Positions 47,571 through 59,309 of a stretch of 64,000 nt of DNA are shown here, piece after piece. This DNA is from Anadara kagoshimensis (lineage: Eukaryota; Mollusca; Bivalvia; Arcoida; Arcidae). The stretch spans positions 17,126,928 to 17,190,927 of the forward strand of contig CM037867.1 in assembly GCA_021292105.1 (NCBI GenBank), given 5' to 3'. The notes beneath the pieces are model-generated. The model had not been told where the DNA came from. It made no database searches and worked only from the letters and a program-made list of their open reading frames with translations. The position numbers and the translations under genes were made by a program. Position 1 is the stretch's first letter. Each line of letters begins with the position of its first letter.

Positions 47571-48165
47571 CTATGTTGATGATTTGTTTCGAAATTTAAA
47601 GTTTTGAGAATTATCCAGACAAGAAGTATCTAGACAAAGAGAAAGAAGGACGGAATCATGATTGGAAGGACGACATTCCACTCTTTCTTTACTCAAATGA
47701 TACAAAGCATATTTACATGTTCGGTTGTCAATAATCTTGAAAACTTTCCAATCTTCGTTTAGATGATAGACATTTTTAAGATAAAACTCATTAACATAGG
47801 CGAACGGACTATAATATGACATACAAATCAGTGAATTGTTATCTTTGAAACAAAATTCTCCATGTTCCTTCTGATCACTATTTTTATAAACACCGTAATA
47901 TATTATAACATCGATATTTTGACTTGAACGCTCTTTATCAACACAAACTTTTTCCCATATATTGTCTTGTTCGTAAATCTGATCAAGAGTTTCTGCTTTT
48001 TTATTCAATGAGGACACTGTAATGTAGTTTCCAAAACTAATAAAAATCCACTTTCCAAATTTACCCAAAGCAATGCGATCAAACTTTCCGTTCATCATTT
48101 TTTTTTTATATCTACCGTCCATAGTTCCACACATAATTCCTGAGGGTTCAAGCCAAAACAATATT
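47571..48165 (-). CDS. YWTD propeller exon running to a stop
   Basis: Acceptor TTGATTCTTTTAG. The peptide begins ILFWLEPSGIMCGTMDGRYK and includes GKWIFISFGNYITVSSLNKK, two class B blades. It then runs through about 130 residues with eight cysteines but no family I recognise (for example YYGVYKNSDQKEHGEFC) to TAG at 47573. It joins the exon at 48559 (GG+A = Gly). Either this is the last exon of a CTLD-YWTD protein, or a donor inside it was missed and the tail is intronic. Confidence 0.7.
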
Positions 48166-48558
48166 CTAAAAGAATCAAAACATTTTATTATGAGAATTTT
48201 TATAATTACGCTAAGTCCTATATACAGAGATAAACCTTTCGGTGGAAATATTCGGAATGAACTTACCAACCAAAGTTAAATCTGAGTTGTATATCATAAA
48301 ACCATTTGTGCGGTGATATGGACCGAACCAATGGTTTATTATACGTAATTTTGATGAGAATCTTCAAAAATATTTACCCGATTACACAAAATCATTAGAC
48401 ATAATTGGTTGTAGAGTTTTGTGTGTTTTGTGTTTTTATTCGTTTTCATTTTTCTGTTTTGATTATAATTATAATTGCCCAAGTACGTTTTATTCTGCCT
48501 CAATTGTCTAAAAAAACATTTGAATAGAGGGCATGCGATATATGATATAGATACGTAC

Positions 48559-48952
48559 CCATGTATTGAGTCTACTTGAAGAGATTGAGGTCTGACCACA
48601 TATTGCAAATACAGAATTTTCGTTAGTTCACCATTTGAGACACTTATTGTCTGCGTTGTCATACTCGACCAATATATATTTTCTGCCACCCAATCAACAG
48701 AAAGATCAGTGAAAGGATCACCGGTATGTACAAATTTCCGGTGAGTGAAGTACGATGTGTAATTCCAATCAGTATGCATAATAAATGTTGACTTGCGGCT
48801 GTGCCAAAATAAGACATTACGATTATGCAAAATATCCAATGTGTAAACAGGTTCGTCCGTTCTTATTTCTTTTGTTAAAAACATCTGAGTATGTGTCTTC
48901 ATGATATAATGTTTTATGCTTTTATTTGTTGTTATGAGCACATTTCTTTCAA
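48559..48952 (-). CDS. YWTD propeller exon after CTLD
   Basis: Acceptor ATTTTTTCAG, donor GTACGT. The peptide starts ERNVLITTNKSIKHYIMKTH and includes YTLDILHNRNVLFWHSRK and LSVDWVAENIYWSSMTTQTI: two blades, the second with the classic V-D-W-x-x-x-N-I-Y-W. It enters from the CTLD exon at 49684 with G+TT = Val. Confidence 0.85.
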
Positions 48953-49079
48953 CTGAAAAAATAAATGATATATATTCATTTCTAAATATGATCATATAAA
49001 ATATAAAATAAAATAAAAATTCAAAAGGTAAAATTATTTTTTCTACTTGATATCAAATGGCACTGCATTATAGTTAAGA

Positions 49080-49400
49080 TATATTAATGTTAATCAATGT
49101 CTTCATAAAGGTTAATGGCCGTCATCAGAATTTTGTTGATAAGTGATTTTGATTAAAACTGTATATCAAATTATCCTAGGTATATTTGACGTCCCTTTCA
49201 TTTGCATTTCTCACTGACATTGACAAGAAGTTAGCTTAACAGGAATTGTCTATCCATCCTTAGCAACCGGCCTCACTTCCATGATAAAAGTTCATGTAAT
49301 CAAGCTTGCTTGTCAATTTCGAAAGTTATTGCTTTACTTTGCAATTGTTTATTTCGAAATGGTTTGGTATGTTTGTTTTTGATTGATGGTCATTTATTCA
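49080..49400 (+). mobile_element. Truncated retroelement copy
   Basis: Contains GTTAATGGCCGTCATCAGAA, GTATATTTGACGTCCC, CCTCACTTCCATGATAAAAG and TGGTATGTTTGTTTTTGATT, the family 3' tail. Confidence 0.65.
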
Positions 49401-49683
49401 TCATTGAATGCCGACCAAATCTTTCTCATATCCAGTGTCCTTTGTAATATCCATTTAGTCATTTTTGACGAAAGCTTCATACGAAACAAGGAGGTATTCG
49501 CTGTTAAAAACATCATATTGTCACGGACGCACTCATTTTCTCTTTTGGAAAACAACAAACGTGTATGTGTTGAGAAAATATTATTTTATGTGCCAAGCAA
49601 GAACTTATTTCACTTTTACGTAGGTGGGATAAAGGTGGAGAGACGCAAATTCTGACAAGAAATTGCATTTGAATTTGATTTAC

Positions 49684-49950
49684 CGAAATAATTTGATCTT
49701 GTATCATAATCTTTCCATGTTGTTGATAATGAACTCTTGCAGTATTTGCCACAGATAAAAGGTAATTTTTCTGAACAGTTTCTGTAATACACTGTCGCCA
49801 TCGATTTATTAACAATAAGAACATAACAACGATTGTTCACATTTACTAAGGATTCGTTGATAACTACAAATGGTTCTCTGACATCACTTTTATGATACCA
49901 ATGGTAAAATTTGTCATCTGAGTGGATGTGAAACACATTGTTATCCAGTT
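49684..49950 (-). CDS. CTLD exon, C-terminal half
   Basis: Acceptor ATCCTTTCAG, donor GTAAAT. The peptide LDNNVFHIHSDDKFYHWYHK continues to RCYVLIVNKSMATVYYRNCS and EKLPFICGKYC. C-x-V-L plus NCSEKLPFICG is the C-terminal CTLD signature. The WIGL block is replaced by VFHIHS, so the fold is diverged. It joins the exon at 58882 in phase. Confidence 0.85.
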
Positions 49951-50384
49951 CTGAAAGGATAATTAACACAGTTTGCAAAACAATACAGAGTAATTTCCCC
50001 TTTTTATGGTTAAGTTTGGATAATGTAAATGCATGTGGAAGTTCTCAAAGTGTTGTAGCGCATGTTTTCAAAACTTTTAAAAAAAAATCTAAAGAAATAA
50101 TTCACTTCTCATTCTTTTACAAAAACGGTGTGTGTCTAGATACAAATATCTGGTGCTGAACATAGATTCTGGTAATATTGTTAAGTATCATACGGATCAT
50201 AAACAAATGTGTACTGAAGATACCATCAACAAAATGTGAAGTTTTTGATAGATAACAAATTTGTTGTTTTTTATGTCTCTGAGAGAAGACTGTCGCCAAA
50301 TCATTAAACTCCATATACAGATATATAATTGACGTTCTCTCTCTTAACAATCCTACATTTGGATACTATGTAAATTTCAGCTAT

Positions 50385-50980
50385 CCTATTGAGCTTGGAA
50401 TAAAAGAAACGAATGATTCCTCAAGTTCTGCTTCATATTTAGACTTATACTTGAATTATGACGCATACGAATGACTTCATTTGAAACTTTATGACAAACC
50501 TAATACTTTCAATTGATCAATTGTCAATTTTGTTTTTCTATCCAACAATATACCTGCTTCTCCTGCTTATGATGTATTTGTTTCCAAATTAATACGCTAT
50601 AGTAGAGTTTGTTCTCAATACGGTGACTTTGTACAACGAAGCAAGCTGCTTGCAGAAAAAATTGTTGACTCATGGATATTGCAAGCCTTATCAAGGTCCT
50701 CAAAAAACTGTATGGCGGTCATCACAGTATTGTTTATAAGTTTGGTGTCCTTGTGTCGAAGATTGCCTTGGATATATTTTACGTACCATAGTTCCAAGTT
50801 CTTTCCACGCAATTTTGATTAAATAAACCTAAACAGTAGGTACTTACCCTTCCAAAGCACTTGGTCTTACTTATCTGGTGGAAGTTTAAATGTCTAAGCT
50901 GACTTTTCAGTTCCAAAGTTTTTACTCTGCTTCTGGATCGTGAATTGGACATGGATTGGTATGTTTGTTTTTTGAATATC
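50385..50980 (+). mobile_element. Truncated retroelement copy with coding remnant
   Basis: Translates in pieces as SSSASYLDLYLNYDAYE, LHLKLYDKP and VCSQYGDFVQRSKLLAEK, then the LIKAL-KFYGRHH region and 3' tail. The motif set is the C-terminal part of a reverse-transcriptase-type polyprotein seen in many invertebrates (family inferred from memory). 5'-truncated and frameshifted. Confidence 0.75.
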
Positions 50981-51329
50981 AGTTAAATGTAATATTTTCT
51001 TTTTAAACTTGTACTAGTACTCCAAACGTTGAATTAATTTTTTCTACTGTAAATTAAAAACAGTTTTCGAATTCTCACTATACGCACAAACACATAGGTG
51101 CCACTGTTATTTGGTCAAAAGAATTGTATCTTAAAATGTGTAACCACATATTGACATATAAATCTATAGAATTACACATTCAAAACGTTTAGTTTAAAAT
51201 GTTAAAATAAAATTGATGAAAAGATGAAGTTTTGATATATTCAGTCAGAGTTTGAATTTTAAAAGTAATTCCAACTGACAATTAAGAATATTACATATCA
51301 TAGACAAACTACTTTGTCAATGAACATAA

Positions 51330-51790
51330 GCATGGGCAATATTCAAATTAAAAAGACCTTCTCATGGAGTATCTAATCAAACACAAACATACTAATTCAT
51401 GTCCGAATCACAATCCAGAAGCAAAGTAAAAACTTTGGAACTGACAAGTTAGGTTAGACACGTGAACTTCCACAAGGGAAGTGAGGCTGGGTGCTCCGGA
51501 AGGGTAAGCTTTGCTAGCTACACCCTCCACGTGTGTAACCATAACCGTGCGAAAGGAACATGGAACTTTGGTACGTAAAATATATCCAGGGCAATCCTGG
51601 ACACAGAGACATCAAACTTATCAACAATACTGTGGTGACGGCCAAAAAACTTTTTGAGGGCCTTGATAAGCCTAAGCTTGCAATATCCTTGAGTCAACAA
51701 TTTATTTGCAAGCAGGCTACTTCGTTGTACAAAGTCTCCGTAGTGGGAACAAGCTCTACCTCTAACTTTCTCTTTGCATGGAATCATTGA
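51330..51790 (-). mobile_element. Truncated retroelement copy, longest open remnant
   Basis: Minus strand. CSHYGDFVQRSSLLANKLLT continues QGYCKLRLIKALKKFFGRHH and SIVDKFDVSVSRIALDIF before a frame break, then the 3' tail to about 51330. This copy best preserves the reading frame of the family's C-terminus and is one of the two copies in sense with the receptor gene. Confidence 0.8.
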
Positions 51791-52399
51791 TATGGTGTCT
51801 AATAGACTATAAAATTAATTTTCTGTAAATGTAGAAATGCCAATAATTGGTCCAAAATATATGATGCCCTATTGTTATTTAATTTATATTTTATATATTA
51901 AATCTTGATAATTGTAAATTAAACTAATGTAAGTTATGTTATATTCATGCATCAATGTGCTTGTTTTAATTTAAACAATATAAAGGATTACAAAAGCAGA
52001 ACTGTCATGTGCTGCGTTATCAAGCAATAATAATCAAATGTCAATAAATAAATATATAAAATAAATAAGTCAAATTAAAGCATCTGAAAGTAAATAGTAT
52101 GCTCTGGAAAATGTCTCTATCCACAGGCAGGTGGTCCTTATATAGAGGTGACTTTGTATAATGATAAATAATAATAAAATGAGTAAAGAGTTTTTATTTT
52201 CGTTTCACAATAACATTTTATATTATATTGTTCTGCACACTATTTCGATATCAAATTGGGCAGCCCCATCCCCTCAAGCACATACTCAATTAATATAATT
52301 TTTATATGCATATGCACATTTGTGGGTCTTATGTTTTGGATTTTTCTTAATAAATATTAATTTTCAATTCACTTAATAATTTTGTCTGTTATCCCAGAG

Positions 52400-52432
52400 C
52401 TGAGAGAGAGGACGAGAGAGAGAGAGAGAGAG
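52400..52432. repeat. (GA)n microsatellite
   Basis: GAGAGAGAGGACGAGAGAGA-type run. Confidence 0.9.
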
Positions 52433-52513
52433 GGATTGTTTTTCGTCAAGGAAATTGGAAATACACTAAATACGATAAACGCGTATAGACCTTGGGCTGA
52501 CAATAGACCCCCT

Positions 52514-53170
52514 CCCCCCTAAGGGATTTTTTTACACTATATTTTTTCTGAAAGCCTATCATGTACCGAATACATGGCAAGTTGTTGGCACATTGGCGGT
52601 TGGGGTTTTTACGAGACATGGAGCTTTAAAAGTGCTGCGTCAGCTTTTTCAAAGACAAATTGGGGTAAGGGAGACATTAGTTCTATTTTTTCCAACAAAA
52701 TAATGAAACTCCATTATATTTGGTATCAAATGAAAGGTAATATCCCAAGCTCTTGATTAGTATCAAAAACTAATTTCTATCTAGTCACATGACAGATATA
52801 TGACGTCATTAATATACAAAGTTGCGTGAAAATGCAGTGAAAACACAGGAACGGAATTAAACTTTCAGCTCTAATGAAGAATGTGCTGTTATATTTCTTA
52901 TTATATATATTCTTTCAAACGTGTGTGATGTATCCAATACAATACAGGCTGTCCAGACTTTCAAAGCCGTACATTTTGCGACTTTTAAAGCTGTAAAAGT
53001 TAAAACAGCTTTGCCATCAGTTTCATTGTAAATTGAGGGTATAGGAGAAATTTCAATTGTTTTACCAGCTAAAATAGTATGAAACATATGATATTTGGTA
53101 TCATTGGAAAGGTAATACTCTCCGCTACTTATCAATAATAACAAAATAAGAATTATCTAGTCACGTGATG
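52514..53170. repeat. Left terminal inverted repeat with subrepeats
   Basis: Besides the match to the right end, this arm contains a diverged internal duplication: ATTTGGTATCAAATGAAAGG then CTAGTCACATGA (52722-52790), and ATTTGGTATCATTGGAAAGG then CTAGTCACGTGA (53093-53168). Subterminal repeats are commonly transposase-binding sites. Confidence 0.7.
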
Positions 53171-53679
53171 AGTGGCCCAGTCAAAACGAAGTATATTGCG
53201 TATGGTGTACTATATATTGACTATTGTGTCTTATGTATAAACATTGACGTGATCGTCATGTCTTTAACAAGTTAGTTGATGTTTATAAATAATACGGACA
53301 CAATAGTTACCTAATAATAAAGTTATATCTATCATAAGTATTAACTGACAATGAGTGACCCGTCATAGAGACGCTGCAAGCATTGTGGTCCGAAGGTCAA
53401 ACCGTTGGTGTATCTAATTACTGTCACTATATCGATATTACAACACGCGTTATTACACCAGTGTAGAAGCACGTGTATAGTAAAGCGAATATCTATTTAT
53501 TACTAGATGTTTCATCAACTGTAAAAATATCTAAAGAAATTCCTGTTAAAATAAAAAAATCAACGCGAAAGCGAAATAGACGTAAAAAATGTGATACACA
53601 GACATTGAAGTGTATAGTTCATTTTGAACGAAATACAACAGACTAAACTGTAAACCCTTTAACACAATATAGTTTTATC

Positions 53680-56319
53680 AGAATTCTGGATGTGGCAAAG
53701 CAACGCCAAGAAAGCACCAATCCTGATATCAAATTACATGATATCATTCAGGAACTCCCAGATAGCTTTGACGCTTCATGTCATGGTACACACCGATGGC
53801 GTTATCAAACTTTCACCCATGTGCACCAATTAGAACGTCAGAAGCTTAAGAGGTCACATTCCACAGAGGCACAAAGTAGAGGGGACGTCCCTTCAGCAGC
53901 AAAACGCATGAGACGACCTTCTTCTGAGACACAATCTTCTTCATCCAAGCTCTTTCCTGATAATAAATGCTTGGTCTGTGGAAAGAGATATATTAAGATC
54001 AAACAGAAACGACATCAATTTGTTAAATGTATAACAAAATCTGCCTTAAACTCAATCCATGTTGCAGCTGAATTAAAAAAAGACGAGGAGATTTTGTGTC
54101 GTATACGTGGTATGGACCCAGTCGCAAGAGAGGTACATTATCACAGTCACTGTCGAAAAGAATATAATAGAAAGGGATGTCGAAACTCCAGTGCTGGGGA
54201 CATTGAAGCTGCTCAAATGCTTGATGCCCATGAATGTGCCTTTAAATTCATTTGAAACAATGTAGATGAAAATATAATTATTGTTTAAAAGTTGAGAGAT
54301 TAAACATGATTCGTGAGAAATACCTGATGTATATGTTAGAAAACAGTCCTGAATTCTACAATGAAAATTATAAAACTTACAAATTAAAAGATAAACTTAT
54401 TAAACATTTTGGTCAACCATCATCCAGAGGGGAACTCGTGTATTCATATGGTATATACACAGGCCAGGCTGTTGAAGTATACGTAGCATTTGAACTTGCC
54501 TCTTCAGAAGAAAGGACTATTGAGGAAGTCGCATTGATTATCCGACGGCACATTTTTGATAAACAGAGACAATCAACTGAGATCCCTTGGCCTCCATCAG
54601 CAACTTGGCTATCTTGAGTTGACGGGAACACACCTCTTGGAAGCCCCTACTCTTGGAAAGAGACAAATGGATACCTTTATAACAGAGAGATTAGTTGACA
54701 AGACAATCAAATTCCACGACAAAATGAAAAAGATGAAACTGGAGACTTTTGAATCAATGAAGAGAAGTTAAAAGATTAAAAGTTCTGGAAATAAAATAGT
54801 ACAAATGAAAGCCAAAGGAAATATCTTTGGGCAGTTAGTTTTGCTGTCAATAAATCACAACATAAATTTACAAATGACACTGTCTTACCAATTAGGACCT
54901 GTTCCATGGGCATTAGCAACAGCAGATGGATCGCTCGTAAAAACAGATAAGTCTAGGCTACTTCACAAAATGGAATCTGCAGTTGAACTATGCAATAAAC
55001 CACCCAATACAAATATTGCTTATGTGTATGATGGCAATGCGTTATTGCAATCATTAACAGCAATACCTCCTACCTTTGGAGATGTAGCTGAAAAGGTGTT
55101 CAATCTTCTTCCAAATACACCAAGGGTTGATTTTGTTACAGACTGTTACCATATGGGGTCAATAAAGACATCTGAAAGACTTCGACGTGGTTTCTCTAAT
55201 ACCTTCCTGATCTCAAGTCCAGAAACAAAATCACCTAGAGATTGCAAAGGCTTCATGTCGAACGACGAAAACAAAACACAGTTAATCAAACTATTGTTTG
55301 AAGAGTGGAAGAAAAAAAGTTTGCGCCAAAGCTGTTGGGTCGACAGTTGTATGTTGTATGTGGAGAAGAGTGTCATTGTCTGTCTAGTAATAACACATCG
55401 GTTGAAGTCACTGCTGAAAGGAACCTGTTTTTTTTTCCAAGAAGAAGGTGACACAAGAATGATCTTGCACTGTTTCCATATTTCAAAGGGGCTCCCAGCT
55501 CTATATATCACTGTAAGATCTCCAGACACAGATGTTTTCCTTCTATTCTTGAAGTTTTCACAATAATGAAAAAGAAAGTAATTTTTGACACGGGTACGGG
55601 TAACAAACGCCGACTCATTGACGTAAAAGCTGTTGTTACTGATAAGGGAGAAGATATTTGTTCTATATTCCAGGATACCACAGCTTAATTGGCTGTGATA
55701 CCACAAGTTCATTTTTAGACGTGGGAAATTAGGTCCTCCTAAATACTTAGACAAGTATCCATCTTTCTATAACATGTTTAGTTGCCTTGGTGTGAATGTC
55801 AATGTACCTGATGATACACTTGTGGAATTAGAAAAGTTTGTTTGTTGCATGTATGGCAAGGACAAGAACACAAATAGCAATAGGCTTCGTTATGACATGT
55901 TCTTGCAGCGGTATCACACAAGAGAAGGAGCCATTCTTACAAGTTATATTGAAATTGACCTAAGCCTATTGCCACCTTGTAAAGATTCCCTTCTTCTTCA
56001 TATTGCTAGAGCAAATTACCAAGCTATGATTTGGAACAAGGCAAATGAAAATTATCCAAACATACCAGGTCCAGATGAGAATGGTTGGAAGAAGGATGAA
56101 TCTGGAAATTTTGATTACCAATGGTGCAAAGGTCAAATTCTACCTCAACAGCTTATTGATATCGTTTGTGAATATAGAACTGGAATAGTTGAGGATATAA
56201 CAGATGGTAACAGAAGTGTAGAATCTGATGTGGATGACGACAGTGGTACAGATGATGATAGCGATGTTGAAATTAAAAATCCTGTTGACATTGTTTTTGA
56301 TGACAGTGACAGTGATTAA
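53680..56319 (+). pseudogene. Decayed transposon-encoded protein (uncharacterised multicopy family)
   Basis: Successive open pieces: 53692-54255 has a zinc-binding-like N-terminus (CLVCGKRYIKIKQKRHQFVK, later YHSHCRKEY); 54306-54617; 54556-54771; 54805-55566 has VYDGNALLQSL, VDFVTDCYHMGSIKTSERLR, then GDTRMILHCFHISKG and SPDTDVFLLFLKF; 55774-56319 has LEKFVCCMYG, NRLRYDMFLQRY, LPPCKDSLLLHIARANYQAM and an acidic tail (DVDDDSGTDDDSDVEIKNP). D-G-x-A...E-x-D-T-R...S-P-D-T-D resembles a PIN/FEN-like acidic nuclease arrangement; that is inference. Stops and frameshifts at 54256, about 54600, 54771, 55567 and a collapsed stretch at 55600-55770 make it non-functional. Confidence 0.8.
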
Positions 56320-56849
56320 CTTTATGTTTAACATTGTGTTCTTTTGCAGTTGTGTGTGTGGTATGTATACAATATATTGGTACAGAATACATGGCTTGAT
56401 GGTTTTATAGAACTCAGATTTAGAGTAACTGTCAGCAAAATTTGATTGATAGTATATGAATAATTACATACGAGTCCAAGACTATATCTTGTAGAAATGT
56501 TCCAAGAAGGACATGTTTTGTTTACATGTAGTTATTTCCATTCTACTGTTTAATTTTTGAATTGTTTATCATATTTGTCACTTTCCAGATGGGATCTAAT
56601 CATGTTACTTGTTACTGAATAGTTTAGTGTATTGCTCTTTCAATATTTTTTTGAGGAATGTCTTGATGTTTCTTGTTTATTGTTTTACGTTATGATATAA
56701 ATTCATAACGTCATCGATTTGCTAGGTGTCCAGATAGGATGCATATTTCTTTATTGATAGGCATTTGTGTTTTTTATCTACCAAATGTTATTTCATATGT
56801 CATGTTTTATATTCATTTTGTGGTTAAAAATAGAGAAAATGTTTTCCCT

Positions 56850-57648
56850 ACTCCAGGTATGTTTAAAAAGTGCTGACATAGTATTTCCAAACTTTGAGGC
56901 CCAATAACGTGAAAATGGTTGAATCAACAGAATGATGTTAACTTATTTGTATCAGGAAGATCGCTACCTTTCTCATACACATTTGTGGATAAAATTCTAA
57001 TAGGAAAAGATTTCAAACCTCTGATTAATAAATAACAGCATTTTTACGTAAAAATATGAATTGATGACGTCATAACTTTACCACCTAGGCAGATATAAAA
57101 CATTTTCTTTTGTTAATAAGTAACTTATAGCAATAGCTTTCCACTGATACCACATATGATAGGTTATATAATTATTTTGACTTCTGAAAAAGAGAAAAGT
57201 TTCCCCTACCCCATTTTACACAAAAGCCCTCTACACCAGAGTTCTATTGAGTGGTTTTGTACTTGTTATATGATAGGCTTTTAAAACACTATTAACTAGC
57301 ACTTTTTCCTATGGTTAGATATGTTTCCAAGCCCTGTAACTATTTATTTACTATGTTTTCACTGCATTAGTTGTATTGATGACGTCATAAATCTGTCACG
57401 TGACCAGATAGAATTATTATTTTTTGTTGGCAAGTAGCTAAAGGTATTACCTTTACCGTGGTACTACATATAAGAGAAATGCTTCCTCTACCCCAAATTA
57501 ATATTAAAACTGCTGATACAGTAATTTTTCAACTTTAAAGCCCCATAACTCGAAAAAGCCCCAGTTGCCAGCGTGCCAACAACCTGCGTTGAGCTAGTTA
57601 GACATCTGGCTTTCAAAAAAATATAGTGTAGTAAAATCCCTAGGGGGG
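56850..57648. repeat. Right terminal inverted repeat with subrepeats
   Basis: Internal repeats at 56850 and 57485 share CCCTACxCCA, AAAxTGCTGAxAxAGTA and AACTTTxAxGCCCxATAAC. TGACGTCA palindromes occur at 57065 and 57380. The outer 300 bp mirrors the left arm. Confidence 0.7.
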
Positions 57649-58021
57649 ATGTGCACTATCAAGCTCATGGCCTAGTATTTCGATTCAATAATATTTTTCT
57701 CAATAATGATGTACCTTCCTCAACATTTGCAAAAAACATTCGTCGAGAATGAGTTTTTTTTTAGAAAAAGAAGACATGGGCATGCTTGGCCTAATAATGA
57801 ACACATGACTTTTCACCTTTCAACTTTCAACGACTAGATTCAAGTTCTAACCAGGCAAATCCTAGTGTGAAAATGTTTCCTTACCAAAAAAAAAAGAGAT
57901 TGTTTTCTCCATGTATGTCCGAATTTATCACACAGTCTATGACTAATCTCTCTTGTCTGTTGTGTAAAAAACCATACTTCACTTCCCATTTCTCTCATCA
58001 AACAGTTTATATTAGATTGAT

Positions 58022-58325
58022 TACATCCAAGTCAAGAATATTTTACTTATATCAAACCCTCACCAGCTAAAGATAAAGTGGCAAAGATTTACCTTTGGCG
58101 TGTCTTTGCCAATATGCAAAATGGGCTCTTACACCGTAACCACGCCTGTCAAGATGCGATGTATTGGTTTTAAGGTCTTCCGAGTGACCTCGTTTCATTT
58201 CTTAATGAGATGCTTGTCGAAAGAACAGTCACTACCTATTTTAAGTTTTTGCTCAGACCCGATGACGTTTGAACCCATGATCTCCTACATTCGAAGCGAG
58301 CTCTCTACCATAGTGATAGTTTAAA
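58022..58325 (-). repeat. tRNA-derived SINE copy
   Basis: Tail complement (TATTTTACTTATATCAAACC and TCACCAGCT) at 58040-58073, body GTAACCACGCCTGTCAAG, head region GTTTGAACCCATGATC and GAGCGAGCTCTCTACCATAG complement. Same family as 25822. Confidence 0.75.
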
Positions 58326-58439
58326 CGTGAAATGTAAACTATTACATCAAGTGGATTAGTGTCGCTCATTTCTTTTTAACTTTCTATGATATAAGAATAG
58401 AATTTTACAAAATATTATTGAAACTGGTCCCTTTATCTT

Positions 58440-58880
58440 TATTTTGTACAATATGTCATTTTCCGTTGTTAATCCTGCTTACGGCATAATGTTTTTATCA
58501 ATCAATACCCTATGGTAGAGTTTGTTCCTACTACGGGAACGAAGCGAGCTTCTTAAAATATTTTTTGTCGAAAGTATGTTACAAGCCTAGGTTTATCATG
58601 ATCCTTTAAACTTTACACTTTTGTTTATAAATATGATATATTTATAAATTTGGCGTTCCATAATTTCTTAATCGTTTCGTTTTCATTTTGACTACATGTT
58701 TGGTGGATGCAGATATTAAGTATTCGTCAGGATGTGCTTACCTTTCCGGAGCATCTAATCTCACCTCCGTGATGGATGGACGTGATTTTTCTAATAATTT
58801 GCTAGTTGTTTTAAGTTTTTACTTTCTTTTCGGATTGCGATCTGTACATGAATTGGTGTTATATTTTTTCAATTATTTTA
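58440..58880 (+). mobile_element. Truncated retroelement copy, decayed
   Basis: Contains GAGTTTGTTCCTACTACGGG, ACAAGCCTAGGTTTATC, ATAATTTCTTAATCGTTTCG and TGAATTGGTGTTATATTTTT blocks in family order, ending just before the CTLD donor at 58882. Confidence 0.65.
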
Positions 58881-58881
58881 C

Positions 58882-59098
58882 CTGATGCTATCTTATTAAG
58901 AGTGCTGTATTCAGATATTGTAGATATGGATAATAACAGTACATGTTCATCCGCACAAATGTTTACAGCACTTTCATGATCGACAGATTCTTCAAATACT
59001 TTATAATACAGATTTGCTTCTTCTAAATAAGTATAGTCCTCGACAACGCAATCTAAAATGTTATCAATACTAGAGATATATCTGATATATAGTTTAAT
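58882..59098 (-). CDS. CTLD exon, N-terminal half, with CUB-like lead
   Basis: The peptide starts IKLYIRYISSIDNILDCVVE, then DYTYLEEANLYYKVFEESVD and HESAVNICADEHVLLLSIST before ISEY. The last 45 residues are a CTLD start (Y-x-V-F, S-A-x-x-x-C, L-x-x-I-x-T-x-x-E). The first 25 resemble the end of a CUB domain (D-x-C-x-x-D-Y). Two acceptors are possible: CAG at 59099, which fits the phase of the exon at 59272, or a stronger-looking TTTTCAG at 59109, which does not. Donor GTAAAA. Confidence 0.75.
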
Positions 59099-59271
59099 CT
59101 GGTTCCAACTGAAAAGTAATTGTTATTTTCATTTAACGACATTATATATTGGTAAAAAATAGTAACAATTGCTTAAATAATTACTTCATAAAAAAGAAAA
59201 CATGTAGGTGAAGTTAAAATATTTTATAGTTTTGTTAATTTGAATATCTCCTAATATTATTGAATACTTAC

Positions 59272-59303
59272 CTTAGTAACGACATTCAATGACCATACTT
59301 GAG
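59272..59303 (-). CDS. Short linker exon (32 nt)
   Basis: Acceptor ATAGATCAG, donor GTAAGT. The peptide QVWSLNVVTK has the only open frame, and it enters with G+CT = Ala from the exon ending at 63109. Very short; phase agreement and the strong donor are the support. Confidence 0.4.
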
Positions 59304-59309
59304 CTGATC

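Larger units (their letters stand above)
52514..57648 (+). mobile_element. 5.1-kb DNA transposon with long terminal inverted repeats
   Basis: The ends match in inverse orientation: CCCCCCTAAGGGATTTT at 52514 and the complement of AAAATCCCTAGGGGGG at 57633-57648, followed on both sides by TACACTATATTTTTT, GAAAGCC, GTTGTTGGCAC and, about 280 bp in, TGACAGATxTATGACGTCAT. Similarity continues for at least 300 bp. No target-site duplication is evident. The interior holds one decayed coding region (53680-56319). The superfamily is not identified. It sits in the 8.9-kb intron between CTLD exons at 58882 and 49950. Confidence 0.82.

Noticed and set aside
55146..55754. 202-codon minus-strand frame
   Set aside because: Antisense of the transposon protein pieces, with no domain signal.
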